This document shows, in pieces, positions 7,307 through 11,832 of a DNA stretch of 11,832 bases. Position 1 is the first letter of the stretch; every line of letters begins with the position of its first letter. Below the pieces are notes generated by a model. It worked only from the letters and a program-made list of their open reading frames with translations, was not told where the DNA came from and ran no database searches. This stretch comes from Fidelibacterota bacterium (lineage in GTDB: Bacteria; Fidelibacterota; UBA2242; JAFGTP01). The stretch spans positions 1-11,832 of the forward strand of contig JAIPHI010000081.1 of NCBI GenBank assembly GCA_021735285.1, given 5' to 3'. Both the position numbers and the translations under genes were made by a program.

Positions 7307-7400
7307 TAATACCATGCTTCAGCAGACTTCCCCATTAACAGCATCGGACAAAACTTTTGTAAATCATTATAGGAATCAATAACAAAAGCATGGAATATTA
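7307..7400. repeat. Small element with inverted ends (CCATGCTT ... AAGCATGG)
   Basis: CCATGCTT (7312-7319) and AAGCATGG (7386-7393) are perfect 8-bp inverted repeats. Allowing a two-base indel, the match runs outward through TAAT/ATTA, giving an element of about 94 bases. Inside are ACAAAA-C-TTTTGT (7348-7360) and a CTTTTGT/ACAAAAG pair (7354-7360 with 7382-7388) that competes with it. It could be a miniature mobile element, a transcribed hairpin or chance; only one copy is in the window. Confidence 0.35.
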
Positions 7401-7404
7401 TTTT

Positions 7405-7452
7405 ACAACTTTCCTACTTGACCATTTTGCAACTCAACAACTTTTCTACTCG
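7405..7452. repeat. Two-copy imperfect direct repeat, 32-base period
   Basis: The 16-mers at 7405-7420 and 7437-7452 (first copy ACAACTTTCCTACTTG) match at 14 of 16 positions. The spacing of 32 bases is about three helical turns. This could be a pair of operator sites for the downstream gene or the remains of a low-complexity 'AACTTT' intergenic repeat. Confidence 0.35.
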
Positions 7453-7482
7453 GCAAATTCCATTTGTATTTCGTTATTATCC

Positions 7483-7512
7483 TTTATATTGAAGACAAAT
7501 ATCTAATATAAT
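7483..7512 (+). promoter_or_regulatory. Weak sigma-70-like promoter candidate for the barrel-TPR pair
   Basis: A perfect TATAAT lies at 7507-7512, with TTTATA (4 of 6 matches) 18 bases upstream at 7483-7488. Such hexamers occur by chance in DNA this AT-rich, so the call rests mainly on position, about 100 bases before the start. Confidence 0.25.
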
Positions 7513-7603
7513 AAAACTATAAAGAATGTGATTTGTTAAATAAATTCTTGGAATTTAATTATCCGACAATTACATTAAGACCAGAAACATTTTTTTGAAT
7601 TTT

Positions 7604-7609
7604 AGGAGG
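7604..7609 (+). promoter_or_regulatory. Strong ribosome-binding site for the GTG start at 7616
   Basis: A perfect AGGAGG lies six bases before GTG 7616, and the protein read from there begins with a classic signal peptide. This settles the non-ATG start. Confidence 0.8.
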
Positions 7610-7615
7610 AGCTGA

Positions 7616-8860
7616 GTGAAAAGATATCTGCTTTTATTATTACTTTTTACGGCTTTTAGTTTTGGATTTGCTGGTTCGGGCTGGAAACAAGTTGGTATTA
7701 AGGGTGGCCCTACATTATTGCAGGGCGATAGGGATGGTGATTGGGGATATAATTATGCTTTATTTTACAACCGAGGATTGAATAATAAATTTTCATTAAA
7801 CCTGTCACTTGGTTATAATAAATTAGTGAATAAGTATAGACCTGATACTTCAGCTAATTTATCACCATTAAGCTTATATGCCCGATATAACTTAATAAAC
7901 AGAGCTAAAATTTCGCCTTTTATAGATTTTGGGATAGGAGCTGCATATACATCTTTTCAGCCAGATGATATTTATGACGGGCCTTATATAGATTTTCTTT
8001 TACTTAGTGGTATGGGCCTGGAAATACCGGTGGGCAATCGTATCTCTTTTTTAATTTCTTCTCATTATAATTTCACGACCAGTGACCTTTTAGATGAAGC
8101 GGGTGGTAATGATAAAGATGGATATTTTACTTTTCAGGCTGGTTTGGGTTTTAATTTAAGTTCAAGAGCAGCCAAACGAAGGCGAGGTGATATTGATGAA
8201 CTTTATACGATTGAGGGTAGCACAGGCAGAAAAAATACAGTAAGATCACACGCGAGAGACCAGAAAAGGGCTGCTACCAGTGGGGATTCGCTGAAAAAAA
8301 TTCAAAGAAGATTGCAGGAAATGGATAACAAAATAGCAGAATACAAAGCGAATCAGCAGGAGAATAATAGAAAAATTAATACATTGATTAATTTAATTGA
8401 TGAAAAAAATGCGATAATTGATTCACTGCGCCAGTTAACCTCTCAACAGCAATCAGATAGAAGGGGCTCAGGCCCCATCAATACAACCCGCAGCCTGGAT
8501 ATACGCAGTTTTTATAAAAAAAGTTTAAATTTATTTAATGATCAACAATATCAGCAAGCTGCTAACAATTTTAAATATTTGTTTGTAAATTATCCCAATC
8601 ACGAACTAACCGGTAATTTTGCCTATTGGGCGGGAGAATCTTATTATGGTTTAAAGTCTTACAATACTGCTTTAGAATATTTTAATAAAGTAAGAAAATA
8701 TCCTGATAACCCCAAAAATGATGAGGCCCTTTTAATGGCTGGACAAGCATTGTTGCAACTTGGTCGATTGGAAGAAGGGCGAGAAAAATTCAAACAACTA
8801 TTAGAAGAATATCCCAATAGTGAATATTTTGATTTAGCAAGGGAATATTTAAGTAGATAG
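7616..8860 (+). CDS. Envelope protein: outer-membrane beta-barrel + coiled coil + CpoB/YbgF-like TPR (copy 1)
   Basis: 414 residues. A signal peptide (1 to about 19, Leu-rich core, cut near FGFAG) precedes about 160 residues that read as eight alternating beta-strands, as in OmpA/OmpX-type barrels (for example FSLNLSLGYNKLV, SPFIDFGIGAAYTSF, FTFQAGLGFNL). An Arg/Lys-rich linker (183-220) leads to a coiled coil (about 225-275). The tail (293-414) carries three TPR-like units of the Tol-Pal protein YbgF/CpoB type, with YWAGESYY (337-344) and repeated 'YP-x-x' turns. By topology the barrel would sit in the outer membrane and the coil and TPRs in the periplasm. CpoB links envelope constriction with peptidoglycan synthesis in Proteobacteria; a similar tethering role here is inference. 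No peptidoglycan-binding OmpA domain is present. A paralogue follows at 8962. No family name is certain for the whole chain. Confidence 0.85.
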   Translation: MKRYLLLLLLFTAFSFGFAGSGWKQVGIKGGPTLLQGDRDGDWGYNYALFYNRGLNNKFSLNLSLGYNKLVNKYRPDTSANLSPLSLYARYNLINRAKISPFIDFGIGAAYTSFQPDDIYDGPYIDFLLLSGMGLEIPVGNRISFLISSHYNFTTSDLLDEAGGNDKDGYFTFQAGLGFNLSSRAAKRRRGDIDELYTIEGSTGRKNTVRSHARDQKRAATSGDSLKKIQRRLQEMDNKIAEYKANQQENNRKINTLINLIDEKNAIIDSLRQLTSQQQSDRRGSGPINTTRSLDIRSFYKKSLNLFNDQQYQQAANNFKYLFVNYPNHELTGNFAYWAGESYYGLKSYNTALEYFNKVRKYPDNPKNDEALLMAGQALLQLGRLEEGREKFKQLLEEYPNSEYFDLAREYLSR

Positions 8861-8892
8861 GGTATAAATTAAATAGTGAAATATATAGTTGT

Positions 8893-8915
8893 TGAATACA
8901 AATGTTTGTAATTCA
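8893..8915. repeat. Near-palindrome between the two paralogues
   Basis: TGAATACAAA (8893-8902) and TTTGTAATTCA (8905-8915) are inverted copies with one extra base. It lies 33 bases after the stop of copy 1 and has no T tract, so it may be an operator, a processing hairpin or chance. Confidence 0.25.
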
Positions 8916-8961
8916 TAAAAAGAAATAATAATTATTTTAAAATTGTGAGGAGGAGATCATC

Positions 8962-10191
8962 ATGAGAAAAATGAATATTTTATTAATAATTGTATTTGTG
9001 ACTTTTAGTACTCAGATTTTTTCAAATGAGGCTGGTTATGGAAGCTGGCAACAAAGAACACAACTTGGAATTCAAGCTAGTGGGAATTCTTATCTATCTT
9101 TATCTGATGATCAGAATTTGACAGGTGATATAGGGCCTGGATTTGGTGGTTTTATTGATTATAAAATCAATGATTTTTTTGCGCTCAATCTGACTCTAGA
9201 TTATAATCAACTTAATTTTGATTATCCATCCGTATTAAAGGATGATATAATTGTGACTACTATTAAGGGTAAGTACTTGCTTGGAAGTAGTAAACAATTC
9301 AAACCTTATATTGATGCTGAAATTGGTGCTTTAACATTTACTCAGGATCATGCCCGGGGATTTTCAGGTTCAAAAACGGCTGGTGTATTGACAGCTGGTA
9401 TTGGTGCTGAGATTCCTCTTTCCTCCAGGATCAATCTGATTCCGGGTATAAATTTTAATAGTACAATTAATGAAGATCTGGACTTACCGCCCAATAGTAA
9501 GACTTTTTTAGATGATCAATATATAAATTTTAGCTTGGGGATCGGAGTAAAATTAGGCAGCTCAGAAAGAGACATAAGAAGAGTTAAAAAAGAGCGTGAA
9601 GAAGAGATCGTTACAGTTTCTCAAGATTCGCTTGAAAAATTAAAAGCTAAAATTGAAGAGAAAGAAGAGAATCTTGAAGAATATCAAAATATTAAAGAAG
9701 AGTATAGCAGAAAAATAAATGCTTTGATAAATATGATTGAAGCTAAAAATACTACTATCGATTCTCTTAGAAAAGGGGAAGCACAAAAGGCAGCGGAGAG
9801 CACTCAAAAAACTGAGCAAAAATCCATCGATGTAAAAAGTACCTATAAACAAGGTCTCCAATTATTTAATCAAAAGAATTATCAGCAAGCAGCACAGAAA
9901 TTTAAAACTTTGTTTAAAAATTATCCTGATCACAAACTTGCCGGTAATTTTACTTACTGGGCCGGAGAATCTTACTATGGGATGGAAAATTATGAAAAAG
10001 CCTTAGCCCATTTTAATCGTGTTGAAGAGTATCCTGATTCCCCCAAAAATGATGCTGCTCTTATTATGGCCGGGCAATCTTTATTAAAGCTCAATGAAAC
10101 CTCCCGGGCCAAAACTAAATTTCGAGAATTGCTTAATAAATATCCTGAGAGTGAATATTCAAAACTGGCAGAAAATTATTTAAATAGATGA
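8962..10191 (+). CDS. Envelope protein: outer-membrane beta-barrel + coiled coil + CpoB/YbgF-like TPR (copy 2)
   Basis: 409 residues, a tandem paralogue of the gene before it. Signal peptide (1 to about 21, cut near IFSNEA); predicted 8-stranded barrel (about 28-200, with strands such as FFALNLTLDYNQL and YINFSLGIGVKL); a very charged linker and coiled coil (about 205-272); then YbgF/CpoB-like TPRs (288-409) with the same YWAGESYYG core (332-340). Over the last 122 residues I count about 58% identity to copy 1, and the coil segment RKIN-x-LIN with following IDSLR is shared. The barrels are far more different, mainly in loops. This fits duplication followed by divergence of the surface-exposed part while the periplasmic part stayed fixed. 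Start ATG 8962, with AGGAGG at 8948-8953. The gap of 101 bases allows co-transcription with copy 1. Confidence 0.85.
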   Translation: MRKMNILLIIVFVTFSTQIFSNEAGYGSWQQRTQLGIQASGNSYLSLSDDQNLTGDIGPGFGGFIDYKINDFFALNLTLDYNQLNFDYPSVLKDDIIVTTIKGKYLLGSSKQFKPYIDAEIGALTFTQDHARGFSGSKTAGVLTAGIGAEIPLSSRINLIPGINFNSTINEDLDLPPNSKTFLDDQYINFSLGIGVKLGSSERDIRRVKKEREEEIVTVSQDSLEKLKAKIEEKEENLEEYQNIKEEYSRKINALINMIEAKNTTIDSLRKGEAQKAAESTQKTEQKSIDVKSTYKQGLQLFNQKNYQQAAQKFKTLFKNYPDHKLAGNFTYWAGESYYGMENYEKALAHFNRVEEYPDSPKNDAALIMAGQSLLKLNETSRAKTKFRELLNKYPESEYSKLAENYLNR

Positions 10192-10258
10192 TTAAACTGG
10201 ATGATTTATTTGTAACTGTTTTCAAGCCTTTGAGGATATAAGTTTGGGCCAGGTTTAA
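10192..10258. repeat. Inverted repeat between copy 2 and the thioesterase gene
   Basis: TTAAACTGG (10192-10200, just after the stop codon) pairs with CCAGGTTTAA (10249-10258) with one unpaired base. The 48-base loop and the lack of a T tract make it a poor terminator. It may form a 3'-end structure. Confidence 0.25.
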
Positions 10259-10288
10259 ACTCAGCAAAATGTATATTCTGAAAAAATA

Positions 10289-10783
10289 ATGGTAATTGAT
10301 ATTAGGAAAAAGTTATATAAGCCTGAAAAATTCAATAAAGAGGCAACTTGCTTCGCTTGCTCTCCCTATAATAAGATCGGACTGCAAATGGAATTCTTTG
10401 AAGCTGGAGATCAAATTGTATCCTATTGGGAGCCTGATAAAAAGTATGAGGGCTTCCATAATGTTTTGCATGGTGGTATTCAATCTACATTAATAGATGA
10501 GATTGCGGCCTGGGCTGTCTTTATCAAAGGGGAAACAGCGGGGGTTACAAAAAAGATCAGTGTTAATTATAAACAACCGGTGTATATTAGTAAAGGTTTG
10601 ATTAAATTAACTGCAAAATTTAGACAAAAGGATACCAAACACGCTACAATTGATGTTAAACTATATAATCATCAGGAACAGCTTGCTACTTTGGGTGAGG
10701 CTTTATACTTAATTTATCCGCTCAAAATTGCTCGCAAAAAATTTAACTATCCCGGTGTAGAAGCCTTCTACCAAAAGGACTGA
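10289..10783 (+). CDS. PaaI-family hotdog thioesterase
   Basis: 164 residues, the normal length for a single hotdog-fold acyl-CoA thioesterase. The N-terminal block CFACSPYNKIGLQMEF (21-36) matches the 'C-x-x-C-G-P-x-N-P-x-G-L' opening found in many PaaI-type proteins, here with Ser in place of the Gly. The catalytic helix starts with HGGIQSTLIDE (61-71), the family signature, with D70/E71 as the likely catalytic acid pair. The expected beta-strands follow (ISVNYKQPVY, IKLTAKF, ATIDVKLYN). It should hydrolyse an acyl- or aryl-CoA thioester in the cytosol; the substrate cannot be told. Start ATG 10289 lacks a clear ribosome-binding site, but no other start upstream keeps the conserved N-terminus. 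The stop lies only 16 bases from the next gene, so the two probably share a transcript. Confidence 0.88.
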   Translation: MVIDIRKKLYKPEKFNKEATCFACSPYNKIGLQMEFFEAGDQIVSYWEPDKKYEGFHNVLHGGIQSTLIDEIAAWAVFIKGETAGVTKKISVNYKQPVYISKGLIKLTAKFRQKDTKHATIDVKLYNHQEQLATLGEALYLIYPLKIARKKFNYPGVEAFYQKD

Positions 10784-10799
10784 AAGAGATGGGGGGCCT

Positions 10800-11633
10800 T
10801 TGGTAGGTAATAAGATCAAGATTATTTTTTTAATGCTGGTGCTGGTATTTATGGCTTCTTATCTTTCGGCAAACTCTTCTCTCAAAAAAGGGCTGGAAAA
10901 TCTGGCCGATGATTTGGGAGAATTATCACACCCGGGTAATAAGTTATCAAACAAAGAAAAATTATCTTACAGCGGTCTAGCATTGACTTCCGTTGCTTTG
11001 TTATATAAATATGATTTATACCTCGAGGATAAATTATTATATCATCATCAAAATAAATTTAAAAACCCTTTCCTACATGCACTCTCAAGACCTGCTTATT
11101 GGTATGGGAATAATGCAAGAAATGTATTTTATACCTGGTCTATGTTAACAACAGGTTTGGTAGGAGCCGGCTTCTTTACAGGTAAAAATGAACACTATAA
11201 ATCAGCTCAGCTTCTGAGTGAATCTTTTCTGTTCTCTACTTTGATTACGGGCATTACAAAGATAGCTCTCGGACGGGAAAGGCCTGGTTACCCTGGTTCA
11301 AAGGCACGCTTTCAATTCTTTGAATTGCAAACCAAATATAGATCCATGCCCTCCGGGCATACCACTGCTGCCTTTACTTTTGCAACTGTTATTGCCGAGA
11401 GATATGATGATTTGTATGTCAAAGTACCGGTGTACACTCTGGCTATTTGTGCTGGATTGGAAAGAATAGAACATCGTCATCATTGGCTTTCGGATGTGAT
11501 TATAGGGGGGATGTTAGGATATTATATTGGTCAAACTGTAGTGAAAATACATTCCGAAAAAGATAAATCTCAAATCAATATTAATAAATTCAAAAAAGAT
11601 GATTTATTAATAAAATTTTCTATTCCGTTTTAA
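10800..11633 (+). CDS. PAP2-family membrane lipid phosphatase
   Basis: 277 residues. An N-terminal hydrophobic signal or anchor (about 6-24) is followed by several predicted membrane helices (about 56-70, 110-128, 140-157, 188-200, 208-222, 232-248). The three-part PAP2 phosphatase signature is complete: KIALGRERP (154-162), PSGH (184-187), and R222-x5-H228-x3-D232 in ERIEHRHHWLSD. The Ser before that Arg in many members is Glu here. Expected to remove phosphate from a lipid phosphate, such as phosphatidate, phosphatidylglycerophosphate or undecaprenyl pyrophosphate, on the periplasmic face. The chain ends in IKFSIPF after a charged stretch; a terminal Phe is typical of outer-membrane proteins but proves nothing here. 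Start: TTG 10800 after a GGGGGG run that lies only three bases away; the in-frame ATG for Met12 is an alternative but would cut the signal sequence. Likely co-transcribed with the thioesterase. Confidence 0.88.
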   Translation: MVGNKIKIIFLMLVLVFMASYLSANSSLKKGLENLADDLGELSHPGNKLSNKEKLSYSGLALTSVALLYKYDLYLEDKLLYHHQNKFKNPFLHALSRPAYWYGNNARNVFYTWSMLTTGLVGAGFFTGKNEHYKSAQLLSESFLFSTLITGITKIALGRERPGYPGSKARFQFFELQTKYRSMPSGHTTAAFTFATVIAERYDDLYVKVPVYTLAICAGLERIEHRHHWLSDVIIGGMLGYYIGQTVVKIHSEKDKSQININKFKKDDLLIKFSIPF

Positions 11634-11666
11634 TAGTAGTCCTCTCAAAATTATTGTATTTTTTTA

Positions 11667-11832
11667 TTATTCCAGGATTATTTCATCGATTAATAGCCAG
11701 GCTGGTTCTCCTGCGAAAGTGTGCCATTCAGGACATTGTTCTATATTATCAGCAATAATTCTAACATAGCGCGTTCTGATAGGATCTAAATCTATTTGTG
11801 CATCGAATCTTGTTGAGGCCTGAACTTGTTTC
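11667..11832 (-). CDS. C-terminal end of a probable GH20 beta-N-acetylhexosaminidase (partial)
   Basis: The last 55 codons, stop included, of a gene that enters from the right edge and is transcribed toward the PAP2 gene (stop at 11667-11669 on the - strand). The residues TRYVRIIADN, then CPEWH, then GEPAWLLIDEI-ILE match the closing beta-sandwich strands of Bacteroidota-type GH20 hexosaminidases, which usually read 'RYV-x-V-x-A-x-N ... P-x-WH-x-x-x-G-x-x-AW-x-F-x-DEI'. Such enzymes remove terminal GlcNAc or GalNAc from glycans, often in the periplasm. The catalytic domain is outside the window, so another enzyme with the same discoidin-like tail cannot be excluded. Only 33 bases separate the two convergent stops, and no clear shared terminator is seen. 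Confidence 0.6.
   Translation of the reverse strand, partial: KQVQASTRFDAQIDLDPIRTRYVRIIADNIEQCPEWHTFAGEPAWLLIDEIILE

Larger units (their letters stand above)
7214..7615. other. 402-base gap with repeats ahead of the envelope genes
   Basis: No gene is seen on either strand. From left to right it holds the hairpin after manA, an inverted-repeat element (7307-7400), a two-copy 16-base direct repeat (7405-7452), a possible -10 box and the strong ribosome-binding site of the next gene. Confidence 0.5.

Noticed and set aside
10296..10493. 65-codon + frame inside the thioesterase gene
   Set aside because: It is an out-of-frame shadow of the conserved hotdog gene.
11634..11666. Shared terminator between the convergent PAP2 and hexosaminidase genes
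   Set aside because: Only T-rich and A-rich tracts are present; no convincing stem could be drawn.

Overview
The window is an AT-rich (roughly one-third G+C by eye) stretch of a bacterial genome. It carries eight complete genes, all on the + strand, and the 3' end of one gene on the - strand. Several features suggest a member of the Fibrobacteres-Chlorobi-Bacteroidetes (FCB) supergroup, or a candidate phylum near it: many soluble PAS sensor kinases, 8-stranded OmpA-like barrels joined to YbgF/CpoB-type TPRs, and a Bacteroidota-like GH20 hexosaminidase tail. Two genes have perfect AGGAGG ribosome-binding sites, which argues against typical Bacteroidota proper, where such sites are rare. This placement is inference.

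Left part (1-5901), signalling: a PAS histidine kinase (327-1493), a hybrid kinase with receiver domains at both ends (2095-4041), and a PAS-GGDEF-EAL protein (4219-5901). The last has an intact phosphodiesterase site but a ruined cyclase signature. None of the three has a membrane segment, so all are probably cytosolic sensors. The long gaps around the first kinase contain short reading frames that resemble the C-terminal end of STAS (anti-anti-sigma) domains. They are broken by stops and may be gene debris.

Middle (5993-7213): a class I mannose-6-phosphate isomerase (manA), which supplies mannose for glycans or exopolysaccharide. It is followed by a 402-base gap holding a possible terminator hairpin, an inverted-repeat element and a two-copy direct repeat.

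Right part (7616-11832), cell envelope: two tandem paralogues (414 and 409 aa), each with a signal peptide, a predicted 8-stranded outer-membrane barrel, a coiled coil and CpoB/YbgF-like TPRs. After them come a PaaI-type hotdog thioesterase and a PAP2 lipid phosphatase, closely spaced and probably co-transcribed. At the edge is the C-terminus of a convergent gene, probably a GH20 beta-N-acetylhexosaminidase.

The most unusual item is the barrel + coil + TPR pair. It looks like a single-chain device linking the outer membrane to a periplasmic TPR platform, present in two diverged copies. No RNA genes, CRISPR array or transposase were seen.
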